Shown: positions 23,997-34,500 of the stretch, one piece after another | Position numbering within the stretch: position 1 is the stretch's first letter | How the letters are laid out: every line of letters starts with the position of its first letter | Assembly (NCBI GenBank): GCA_013397865.1 | Contig: VZTI01004623.1 | Coordinates: 362,953-426,952, forward strand | Direction: 5' to 3' | Source of the DNA: Struthidea cinerea | Taxonomy: Eukaryota > Chordata > Aves > Passeriformes > Corcoracidae | DNA length: 64,000 bases | Notes under the pieces: generated by a model | The model's input: the letters and a program-made list of their open reading frames with translations, nothing else | What the model was told of the DNA's origin: nothing | Database searches by the model: none | Position numbers and translations under genes: made by a program

Positions 23997-25061
23997 TTCA
24001 GGCAAGGACAAGATAAGAAAAGTCATTTTTCTCACCCGTTTAAGCTGAGTTTCCTTTCAGTTTGCGGGTTCCCGGTGACTGCAAAGTCGGTTTAATTGGC
24101 ACTTAAAAAAAGAAGAAACAAGAGTTGCTGGAATGTCCTTTTCTGATGCATTTAGGATGTTACTGGGAAAAATGGAACAGGGTCTTCTGCGTCCCTGTCC
24201 GTCCCCACACGCACAACCCCCTCTCTACAGAAGCAATCAATGAATGAATGGACGGATGATGGCTTTCCAACACGCCAGCTTTCCCTGGGCCCTGAATTAA
24301 GGACGTGCAAAAACTGGGGAGCACAGGAAGGGTTTTGGTGAGAACACTCCTCGTTTCCCATTGCTCCTCAGCGCTCCCTGGGGAAGCCCCACGGTACGAG
24401 CGTGACTGTCCCTGCCCCTGCGGGAGCTGCCACCAGCGACCTTTGCTCTCAGGTTCTGATGGACTTCTACCACCAAGGAATCGCTTGTTCTTTTGGGGAA
24501 ACAAACAAAAACAAAAATAGAACGGTTAAACTTGTAATTTGTTGCTCAGGCAGAACTTTCTGGCATTTCCTTTTTAGTAAGAATTTTTTTTTTTAAATTT
24601 CTTTTCTTTTTTTTCTTTTCGGTCGCAAACGACCGAAGTTAATCTGTGTCAAGAGCAGGATCTCTGTGAATTGACTTTGCCTCATTTTAATGCCTTATTT
24701 TCATTTTATATTTTTATGCCTAGCATTCATATTCCTAACAGTAAGTGTCCAGCCACGCACAGCACATGGGAGGAGCTGCTCTTTTCCAGCTTCAAGGTCT
24801 GAAGTGTGGAATTAGATGGAAACAAAAAAAAACAACAAAACTTCAGGTTACTGTAACAGCAACTGTCTGTATCTGAATTATTACTGTGCTCCTCTAGCAT
24901 CCACAGCTCTGGGACAATCCTGCTGCCAAGGGCAAGGTGCTTGGCAGGATCACCTGGATATGGAGCAACTCAACTGGAATTCTGGTGTGCACTGTGATCG
25001 ACACAAGCAATAGGACAGGCTGCGCTCATCCTTCCTCGGGTGGAAAAACCGCACGCGGGCG

Positions 25062-25067
25062 AATAAA
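25062..25067 (+). terminator. AATAAA, possible internal poly(A) signal of SRGAP2
   Basis: A canonical hexamer within GCGAATAAAACAAG. No clear GT-rich downstream element was noted. Confidence 0.3.
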
Positions 25068-25488
25068 ACAAGAAAATCACACGTAAAATAATTTAAAAAA
25101 GAGATTTTCAGCTTGTCTGCTTCACTCTCTGAACACACAAGGCTGAGAGGACGTTTGCTACGAGTGTTTTATGAGCAGTCGCTGCCGGAAAGGTGGGAAG
25201 GAGGAACTGGAAACGTTCCCTCCCTGCGGAACCAGGAGAGGCCGGCGTGGAGTGGACAGGTCTGACACAGTGCTCTGCTTGGGGAGGTACCAACGTCACT
25301 CCACATCTTCATATCCCGAAGAAATTTTAGCTCTTCCACAGAAATGCTCTTTTCATGACTTTCCTGTAACGTTTGTGTCAAATGTAAAGACAAAAGAAGT
25401 GTTTGATAACTGGAATTACGTCTGTCTGTTCGATAGTGCTTTGTATGAACCTTGTTCATCAGGTGTTGGATTGAAATAATCCAAAGCA

Positions 25489-25505
25489 AAAAAAAAAAAA
25501 AAAAA
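25489..25505 (+). repeat. Poly(A) tract
   Basis: An uninterrupted A run of about 17 nt inside the SRGAP2 3'UTR. It could cause internal oligo(dT) priming in cDNA libraries. Confidence 0.7.
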
Positions 25506-27856
25506 GGCAGAAACTTTTAAAACACGGTTTTAGGTGATCAATCGGAATGGTTTCTGAAGCTCAGACCTTTTCTAGGTTATTTCCCTAGTTGGGAATGGAG
25601 CAGTGTGCTTTAACCATTGCTAAATTTCTGCCTCTCTGAGGCCGTCCAAAGGCTCCCAGTTTATGAATTGTAAATTTGTCCTTCATGCCCGAGCAGTGGG
25701 ACACGATCAAACCCTCTCACTTTATCTGTACTGGGTATTTTATTGCAATGAAGATGAGTAAATAATTAGAGTGCACTGTGACAGCAGAAAAAAAAGTTGT
25801 TGTAAATGTCTGTATTTTGATACCTGTTCAAAAGGAGTCTTTGGGTTTCCTGTGCTGAATACCTCATGTGTTGGGTTTTGGGAGTTTTTGTTGATTTTTC
25901 TTTTTCTTTCTTTTTTTTTTTTTTTAAGGCAAGATTGTTCTTGCACAAAAGTAGGTTAAGATAACCGAGTTCTCATAAATTTATTTACTGAATCAAAACA
26001 CTTCAGCTTGGCAAGAAATTCCATCTGTTGTAGTTCCCCACCTTGCACTTGGTACGGGGCCGAGCTGGCGCACTTGGAAGAGCTCCAGCAATACTGGGAC
26101 AGGAGGAGTTCATTGCAGGTGGAGTTTGCTGCCTTATTTCTCCTCTTCTCTGTGTCAGAAACCTCAAATTCAGTGGAACGTGGCGTAGGTTTGGGGATTT
26201 GTTGAGCTTCTGGGAGATGTTCTTCTGCAGAAATCGATGTCTCCGGTTCTCAGCACTTGAGGTCCTTCCCGGGCGTGTGGGCTGGGGACGCTGGAACGCT
26301 CCCTTGTTGGTGGAATCCGTGTGGAGGGGACACTTGCAGGAGGCGATGCTCTCAGTACGGAATCAGGAATGATGGAAGAATGCCCCAGAAATCCCTGCTG
26401 AGACAGTTTGATCGACTCCGTGGGGGGCTGAGCTCTGGCCCCTTGTCCAGCACATCGGTGAGCGCGGGTGGGAGGGGAAGGAGGTGCCCCTGTGCCCGGG
26501 GTGTGGCACTGCTTTGGTGGCCGGGTGAGGGGCACCTGAGCTTGGCAGGACCAAGCCCTGGGTGTACTCGGGTGCGCTCCAAAACCACACTGAACTCACC
26601 TGTGAGCCACAGGTAGGGAAACTGCTTCAAAAACTGCTGCAAAACCAGAGGAAAACTGGAGCATTGGGGCCTTTCCATCGCTTATGGGCCTGTCCAGAAC
26701 AGGAAATTGAGTTTAACAAGCCAGGGATTTATTTATTTTGAGATTTTTAGCTTTCACAAAAATAACCAGCCCTTTTTTGGGCTTACCTGGCCTTGGCTAA
26801 CGCCCCACAAATGCAGCTGGGGGCACAAAGCTGTTCCTTTAGTGTGCTGTTAGCACAAGAGGTGGAAAGGAGGGAGCGTTGTTCCCCCAGGGATGCTCCC
26901 GGCACCAGCTCTGGGGAAACACCAAGCACTTCATGGACTGAACTTTGGGGTTTGAGCTCTTTCCAGATGGGCTCTCTGTGTGTCTCTGTGTCTGTGTGAC
27001 AACCTGGTACTTGAAAAAAAAAAAAAAAATAGAAATACTTGACCCTCTGCCTCGTGCCTGCGGGGCCGGGACGGCCCCGGCTGTGTCACGCACAAGCGGT
27101 TCCGCCGACCGCCCACCCAAAGGCAGATGGATTCTTTTCCAGGCTCGGTTCTAGCAGCAAACCATCTATTTGGGTGGCTCTGGAGATGCCAAAACAGCAG
27201 TTCAAGGCCTGGAAAATGTAAGGGTTTTGTTGGGTTTTTTTTCTTTTCCTGTTAAATTTTGTGCTTCCTCCAACGTAGTTTGGGATCAAAGTGTTTTTCA
27301 AGGATGGGCCGAAAAGAGGCGAAGGTGGAGAGGGAGGGCAGCTTCCTGCTGTGCTAATACTTGACCTGCCAAGCTTCATACAGGGTAAATACTCAGCAGT
27401 TTGCAGTGGGAGTCGCAGGTGGACCCGTCCTTCTGAGGCATTGTAGTAGCCTCATTCCTGAGTGGAATTCACCAGCCTTTCCTCCAGGCACGGCCCTGAG
27501 ATGTGAAGAACAGCCCAAGCCCGAGGGGTTGGACTCGTGAGTGTGCCAAACTGCTGGAGCAATACTTGTGAGCAGCAGCTTCTCCGAAAGCCCAGCTCGA
27601 TGTAGCTCAAACGGGGCAATTGCTGAAAAAGGTCTCTGATTTCCGAGGGTCGCAGCGACGTCGTGGTCCTGCCGCGAGGCAGGAAAATTGGGTTGCAAAG
27701 TGTAGAAATGGTGTTTTCTGTCCGAACCTGGGGTTATCAACAGCAGTTGTTTCATGGTGGGATGGAATGTTCTTGCTAAAACGAGTTTCCATTGTTTCAT
27801 GTCTTCTACACCAATATATATATGGTGTATATATTAAACTGTGTAAAATTGTACTT

Positions 27857-27864
27857 TGTACATA
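27857..27864 (+). promoter_or_regulatory. Pumilio-type element TGTACATA
   Basis: It matches UGUANAUA exactly and lies about 165 nt before the distal poly(A) signal, in a cluster of TGTAC repeats (27842-27945). PUM binding is an inference. Confidence 0.4.
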
Positions 27865-28024
27865 GAACTCTGTACAATATGGAGGTACAGCCTTTTTTTT
27901 GTTTGGTTTTTTTCCCCCCTTTTGGTACAGTATTGTACAGTATTAGGAGTCGATGTGTTGGAAGTGTTAAATCCATACTGGGGCAACGAAATGTATCCAT
28001 TGTCATTAGCAATAGTTTTGGAGA

Positions 28025-28030
28025 AATAAA
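28025..28030 (+). terminator. SRGAP2: AATAAA, distal poly(A) signal of SRGAP2
   Basis: A canonical hexamer followed by TGTTTTGGGTATGGTGG, a good GT-rich downstream element. A (GGGA)n block at 28094 follows. This is the best candidate for the gene's 3' end. Confidence 0.65.
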
Positions 28031-28093
28031 TGTTTTGGGTATGGTGGAAACACTGACCTGAGGGTGCCGGTGTGTGATGTCCTGGGTGTGAGT

Positions 28094-28108
28094 GGGAGGG
28101 AGGGAGGG
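28094..28108 (+). promoter_or_regulatory. (GGGA)n block just past the SRGAP2 3' end
   Basis: Four GGG groups with single-base spacing, about 65 nt downstream of the poly(A) signal. G-rich (MAZ-like) pause sites can promote termination between close genes; that role here is inference. Confidence 0.35.
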
Positions 28109-28302
28109 AGAGCGTGGCTGGGAGGGGCTCCTGGAACGCTCAGGAGTGATGTCGGAGGTGCTGGTAAGTGGGTGAGGAGGGATCTGCAGGACTGAGGAGC
28201 GCACGGTGCCGTCCTGGGCACTGCGACACTCGATGGCAGCAGGGCAGGAGCAGCGTGGTGGCACGGAGAGAAGGGGGACACGAAGCATGTGGGATGGGAC
28301 AG

Positions 28303-28550
28303 GGAATGGCCTGGAGCTGAAGGAGGGGAGGTTTAGATGGGATATTGGGAAGAAATCCTTCCCTGCGAGGGTGGGGAGGCCCTGGCACAGGGTGCCCAGA
28401 GAAGCTGTGGCTGCCCTTGGATCCCTGGGAGTGTCCCAGGCCAGGCTGGAGCACCCTGGGATAGTGGAAGGTGTCCCTGCCCATGGCAGGGGGTGGAATG
28501 ATAAGACCTTAAAGGTCTCTTCCAACCCAAGCCATTCTTCCTGTGACTGC
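28303..28550 (+). mobile_element. CR1 LINE 3'-end fragment
   Basis: The sense CR1 blocks include GGTTTAGATGGGATATTGGG, GTGGGGAGGCCCTGGCACAG, CTGCCCATGGCAGGGGGTGG and TCTTCCAACCCAAGCCATTC. It marks the start of intergenic DNA after SRGAP2. Confidence 0.9.
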
Positions 28551-30640
28551 ACTGATCGCTGATTCCAGCCCCGTGTTCCCCCACCCCGGGCTCGCACGCA
28601 CCCACCACAGCAGGATTCCCCGGGGCAAACACTTGCCTGGCAGTGACCTGATTTAAAAATGCTTAATCTTCATCATTTTCCTGCGGAGGATGGACCCCCA
28701 ACTGTCTCAGGAAAGAGGATTTAAGATTGAGATTAGGGATTGGATCATTATTATTCTCATTACCAGCTTTCCCCCATCTCGGTTTTTCAACAGGCCTTTT
28801 TCAGAGCGCAGAGGGGGAACGTGGCAGGGCTGTGTCATTTCGGCTTCCTTTTCTTTAGGTTCCAAGGAATTACTTATTTACAGCGAGGTTTGATGTTTAA
28901 CTGAGGCATTTTGTCCCTGGGGTGAGCATCCCTGTGCTCCCTGTCCCACAGCTGCTCGTGTAGGGAGCAGCTGGAAATCTGGGATGCTTTTACTCTGAAA
29001 TCCCAGCAGCCTCTGTGGTACCACCCTGGAGCAGGCCGGGCACAGTGGGGGTGGCTTTTTGTTTTTAAAACATGCAATAGGAGGCAGAGAGCAGTGGGGC
29101 GACACAGACTGCAAGGGGGTTTTAATTTCCCCTTGGTCATTGTCCAGCAGAAGCAGCTGCGATTATCCCTTAAACCCTCATCAAAGCGCAGGTGGGGCTG
29201 ACCCTCCCTCGCAAACCCCATTAGGGTGGTTTTTAACCAAGAAACACCGTGCTGAGTGCTGGGAGGGTTCAGCTCTCCCGGACGTGTCCCAGGGAGCAGG
29301 TTTGTCACGGGAACACTGTGGGGACATCCCGGGGTTCGTGGTTTCTGGGGTTTTCCGACCCCAAGGACGAGGTCCCTGCTGCACACGGAGCTCGCTGCTT
29401 ACCCTTTATTCTTTGGGCTTTGCTGCCACCAGCTGGAACAATTAATTCTTGCCACAAATTGCTCTCAAGGCCGGGTTTTTGCTCTCCCAGCCCGTGCCAG
29501 GCGGGCTCTCCCACCACACCAGGGTTTATCCCCCGTGGGCACATCCAGTCCTGGGGGTCAGATGGGACTGGGGGGGTCAGCTGGGAGGGAAAACCTGCTG
29601 GTGGGGCAGCCAGGGAGAGGAAACGAGCTGGGAATTGTAGAAGGATAGCAGCAGAAAGGAGAGGGGGGCTGGAAGAAGCCAGGCAGGTCTTGGGGACGAG
29701 TTCCCTGCACTCCCACCCGTGGGCTTGGCCAGCACCGTGGGGACAGACTGACGGCCCTGTTTAAGGACACAGCCAGCACACGCACAGAAAATAAAACTAG
29801 ACACGATTTCAAGAAGTCACCCCGGCCCTTTCTCTTCCTGTCAGCTGAGCTGCAGCAAAGTGACTTCAATCAAAGCGATTTCAAGTTTCGTGTGGCTAAA
29901 CCGACGTCACTGCGCTCCCGCAGCTGCCGAGACTGCCATCCCTTCCCAGCCCCGGGCATCCCTTGGATAACCTCAGGGAAAGGGCCAGGCTGTGCCCTCA
30001 GTCAGCTCTCGGGAGGCTTTTCCAGGCACACTCACCCGTGGCCGGGAAAATGAAGCTCAGCAGGAATTAAGGAACTAATTAGGGGTGGAGTTTGAGTGCA
30101 GGCTGGTGAAGTGGTGTCAGGTTTTAGATGCCCCACACGCTGATGAACTCTCAGACCTTTGGAAGCTTTATTGGTGAGGACGGAGCCCTTGGACACATCC
30201 ACGCCAGCCTGAAATAATTCCTGACAGGGGGACCCTGGTGCTGAGCTGGTCAAGGTGAAGCCAGAGTGAGCAGGGACAGGAGCAGCCCCGCTCTGCCCTG
30301 TGCAGGCAGCAGAGTGCCCTGAATCCCACATCCTGCCCTGCATCCCATCCTGTCCCACATGACATATTTCATCCTGCATCCCACCCTATCCTGCATCCCA
30401 CATCCTGCTCTGCACCCTGCACCCCACATCCCGCCCTATCCTGCATCCCACATCCCGCCCTGCACCCCACATCCCGCCCTGCATCCCACATCCCGCCAGG
30501 GAGTCCAAACAGCTCAGTCACAACCTTGCCAGGTGATGCTGTGCCAGGGGCCGAGCACTGACCCTGCTCCGGCACAGACAACAAGAGCTGGACACCGACC
30601 CTGGACACGGATCCTGTTCCGGCTCTGCTTCCCAAATCCC
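28551..30640. other. SRGAP2-IKBKE intergenic stretch
   Basis: About 2.1 kb with no gene, RNA or clear mobile element. It contains a pyrimidine-rich minisatellite (30319-30497). Open frames on both strands here look like by-products of GC content. Confidence 0.6.
30319..30497 (+). repeat. Minisatellite, about 19-20 bp unit (CTGCATCCCACATCCCGCC)
   Basis: Irregular tandem copies built from CCTGCATCCCACATCC-like units, with shorter TGCACC variants. It ends about 150-200 nt before the CpG-rich region of IKBKE. Confidence 0.75.
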
Positions 30641-31215
30641 TGCCCCGCAATGCCGATGGCAGCCAGAGCTCAGCACCTTCTGCCGCTACCGGAGCCCGTC
30701 CCGGAGGAGCGGCTGCGGAGCCCGGCGTGCCCGCCGATGGCTGCACCGCTGGGAAGTTTTTTCTCGAGCAGGAAGCTGAAGCATTTCCTCCTGCAGCGTG
30801 GCCGGTGCTCGCCGGGCGGGTTTTGCAATCCGCAGGTTTCAGTTCCCGGGCTGGGGAGGCGCCTGTGCCGCCCCGCGCTCGTTCGCTCGTGAGCTCTGGC
30901 ATCTGTCAGGGTTGCGCTGCCAGCCCCGGCAGGTCCCGGCCGGGCGGCTTCTGGCAGCACCGAGGGCTCGGTCCATGCTCAGCCTCGGCCCGGTGCTGCC
31001 GGGGAGGCTGCCCAGGGGAGCGGCCTTGGCCGGCGTTTCCCGGAGCGCTGCCCGGCGCAGGGGGGTGAAGGCCGGGGCTCGGCGGGCAGCGGCCCCCGGG
31101 GTGAGCCCTGCGCTTCCCGCCGGACATGCAGAGCACCCCCAACTACCTGTGGAGCACCGAGGACCTCCTGGGCCAGGGGGCCACGGCCTATGTCTACAAA
31201 GCTCGCAACAAGGTG
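30640..31215 (+). promoter_or_regulatory. IKBKE: CpG-rich promoter region and 5' exon of IKBKE
   Basis: GC- and CpG-dense sequence leading into the IKBKE start codon, without a TATA box. No acceptor AG directly precedes the ATG, so the first coding exon probably carries the 5'UTR continuously. The transcription start is not determinable. An out-of-frame ATG lies at 30975. Confidence 0.6.
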
Positions 31216-31592
31216 AGCGGGGGCAACTGGGGGGGCAGGAACCCCAAAACTACAGAGCCCCGGTGCCCCCCATCCCTCCCGCCCCACGGGATGCCCGAGC
31301 CCCGCTCCGCTCGCCCTCCCGGGAGATCCTTGGCTGGGGAGCAGCTCAGGGGCAGCTTTGGGGTTTATTTTCGTTTTCCATGGGCTCCTTCCCCGGGCTC
31401 TGCGGGTCGAGGGCGGCTTTTGGGGTCCTCACAGCCGGGTCCTGCTCGCCGCGTTCCCGAGCGGCGCAGGGGGAAGGAGCTGTTTTCCGGGGAATGCCCA
31501 GAGGTTTTGAAAACCCCATCCTTGGCCATTTGCATAGCTCATGCAAACACTTGCCAGCCTTGGAGCGGGCTCTCCTCCTCACCAGCCTTTGA
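30975..31592 (+). promoter_or_regulatory. Possible overlapping upstream ORF of IKBKE
   Basis: ATG at 30975-30977 (MLSLGPVLPGRL) is 151 nt before the IKBKE ATG and in a different frame. In genomic sequence the frame is open across the IKBKE start. If the mRNA begins upstream of 30975, this would be an inhibitory overlapping uORF. In spliced mRNA its end would change at the exon 1 donor (31212). Transcript start unknown. Confidence 0.25.
31126..31212 (+). CDS. IKBKE: IKBKE coding exon 1 (start, glycine loop)
   Basis: It encodes MQSTPNYLWSTEDLLGQGAT then AYVYKARNK. GQGATAYV is the nucleotide-binding loop. The bases before ATG are GGAC, with a purine at -3. Donor gtgagc, phase 0. Confidence 0.95.
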
Positions 31593-34500
31593 AGTTTATT
31601 GAGCAAACTGCAGGCGCGGCGGCCGCGGGAGCGGGCCGGGAACATCCCCATCCCCCGGGGAGCTGCCAGCCTCGGCTCCGGACCGGAACTTTTGTGGAGC
31701 CGAATAAACACAGCGACACGCAGCACGTGGGTGCAGGGAGAGGAAGCGCAGGGAGGTGAATAACAGCGGTTGGTTTGTGCAGAGCAGCAGACGCGGAACA
31801 GAGGCAGCATTTGCATCCCGAGTGGGCTGTGGGAGCAGTGACGGAGCTCCTGGAGCTGCTCTGCACATGAATGACATCACCTCGTGTTTTCTTTTCCTCT
31901 TTTCCCTCTTTTCCCAGAAATCGGGGGAGCTGGTTGCTGTGAAGGTTTTCAATAATGCCAGCTACCTGCGGCCCCAGGAGGTGCAGATGAGAGAGTTCGA
32001 GATGCTGCGGAAGCTGAACCACAAAAACATTGTCAAATTATTTGCCGTGGAGGAGACAGTGAGTGGGACCCCTCTGAGAAACCCTCATGCTCACCAGCCA
32101 AGGGAGGGGACCCGGTCCTGTCTGGGCAGGGGGACAGGCCAGCTGCTGGGGCACGGGGCTGGCTGAGCCCTCCTGGCATCTCCCACGGCAGGGCAGCAGC
32201 AAGCAGAAGGTGCTGGTGATGGAATACTGCTCCAGTGGCAGCTTGCTGAACGTGCTGGAAGACCCAGCAAATGCCTTTGGCCTGGCTGAGTCCGAGTTCC
32301 TCATCGTGCTGCAGTGTGTGGGTGAGTGGGGGGGCCCGGGACCACCAGGGACAGGGACCCTCCAGCTGGGGTCCTCACAGTGCTGGTGGGACCCTGCAGG
32401 CACCAGCCCTGGGCGAAGGAGTGAGGGGTCAGAAATTGCACCTCTGAACAGGGTGGGGTTGAGCTCTGTGTTCGGGGAAAGCCTGAGGGTGTCTCCTTGC
32501 TCTGGGAAGCTGCTGTGGGAACGGGCAGTGCCCCACGATGGAGGGCACGGGGGCAGTGCCCTGCCATGTCCTCATCCTCTCCATCCCCCCAGTCACACTG
32601 GTTCCCATTTAAGTGCAACCCCCGTGGGATTCATCCCCTCTCCAGCCCCTCTCACGTTCCTAAATTCAAACTGACCCCCCTGGAGCCCAGTGCTGCAGCC
32701 CCACACACGAATGCTGCTTCCCCCCCGTGTGCCCAGTGGCAGGGATGAACCACCTCCGTGAGAACGGCATCGTCCACAGAGACATCAAACCCGGGAACAT
32801 CATGCGGCTCGTGGGAGAGGACGGGCAGAGCATCTACAAGCTGACCGATTTCGGAGCCGCCCGAGAGCTGGAGGACGATGAAAAGTTTGTGTCTGTCTAT
32901 GGGACAGAGGAGTATCTCGTGAGTAGGGCATGTCCCAGCCCGGTGGCCCCTGGGGGAGGCTGCTCCCCATCCCTCCATCCGACAGCTGCGTAATTTGGGA
33001 GCAGCAGTGACTTGGAGAGCCCGATCCATATTTTTGGAAGGGGATGGGCTCACTGCTTTGTGGCAGGGTTGCAGGTGATGGTTTTTGGGAGGACGCAGAG
33101 CTCTGTGCTTCTCCGCAGCACCCCGACGTGTACGAGCGAGCCGTGCTGCGCAAGCCGCAGCAGAAGGCGTTCGGTGTCACCGTGGATCTCTGGAGCATCG
33201 GTGTCACCTTCTACCACGCTGCCACCGGCAGCCTCCCCTTCGTCCCCTTCGGGGGACCCCGCAGGAACAAGGAGATCATGTAGGTCCCGTGTCCAGCTGT
33301 GGGCGGGGAGCTGGGACGGTGGCGGCCCCGGGGCTGTGCTGGTTCACTGCTGGTTTAACCCCCCACGCCTCCGAGCCCTGACGAGGGGCCCGTGGGGAGC
33401 GGTGTGTGTGCCGTGTGGGGAAGAATCCGTGTCCCATTTGCCGTGTTTTCCCTCCGAATGGGATGGCTGGATGGGGCACTGAGCACGGGGGATGTCCCTG
33501 CCCGTGGCAGGGCCTTGGAACCAGGTCACCTTTAAGGTCCCTTCCAGCCCAGATAATTCTAGGATTCTGTAAAATGCATTCCCATGACCTCCTGGCTAAA
33601 CAGCTGGAAGGGGAGGCAGGATGAATTCTGTCTTGGACGGTTTTGACTGTTTCTTGCAGTGTTTTCCCTCCGGGCACTTTATTTTCCCTCAGTGAATCAC
33701 GTCTTTCCCAGCCCATCCACGCTCTGCCCTTTCCCTCCAGCGGAGGGATGCAGTGCCCGAACAGAGCTCGCTTGGCTCTGTCAGCAGCGAGCAATTCCCC
33801 TCCCACAGGTACAAAATCACCACTGAGAAGCCTCCCGGAGCCATCGCGGGCATCCAGAGGCAGGAGAACGGGAGCATCGAGTGGAGCTACGAGCTGCCCA
33901 TCACCTGCCGCCTCTCCGTGTGAGTGTCCCTCGCTGCGGCTGCAGCTCCCGTGTCCTCACACAGCGCAGGGGGGGTGAACGAGGCAGAGGGACTGTTCAT
34001 CTTCAGGTGTCACAGCTTTCAGAGCAGATCTTTGCTTTCCAGCCAGGAGAGGGGGCGCAGGGCAGGGCAGTGGCTCTCGGTGGCCCCGCGGTCACCGCGT
34101 TTGTGACTCGCGGTCACACCAGCCCGTGCAAACCTCTCTTCTTGCATTGCTGCTGCAGGGGCCTGAAGGACCAGCTGATCCCCATCTTGGCGAATATCCT
34201 GGAGGTGGATCAGGAGAAATGCTGGGGATTCGACCAGTTTTTTGCAGGAACCAACGACATTTTGCACAGGATCGTGGTGGACGTGTTCTCCCTGCAGCAG
34301 GCGTCCTCCCATCGCATCTACATCCACTCCTACAACACGTAAGGCTGAGCTAGAGGTGCATTTGGGAGTGGAACTGGGAAGCCTCAGCCCCTCACTTTAA
34401 TAGGGGAACCTGGGGGCACCATTCCCTTTGCTCTGCTCCCAAACCAGGTTAAAACACACCAGGCTCACACCGGCCTCTGCTGGGAGTGCACTGACAGAGC

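Larger units (their letters stand above)
22582..28050 (+). other. SRGAP2: SRGAP2 3' untranslated region (about 5.5 kb)
   Basis: The stretch after the stop is AT-richer than the flanks, contains no CR1 pieces, and ends with AATAAA at 28025-28030 followed by a GT-rich stretch. CR1 copies resume only at 28303. Possible shorter 3' ends are ATTAAA at 22647, AATAAA at 23991 and AATAAA at 25062. The distal end is rich in TGTAC motifs. Length and end are inferred. Confidence 0.7.
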
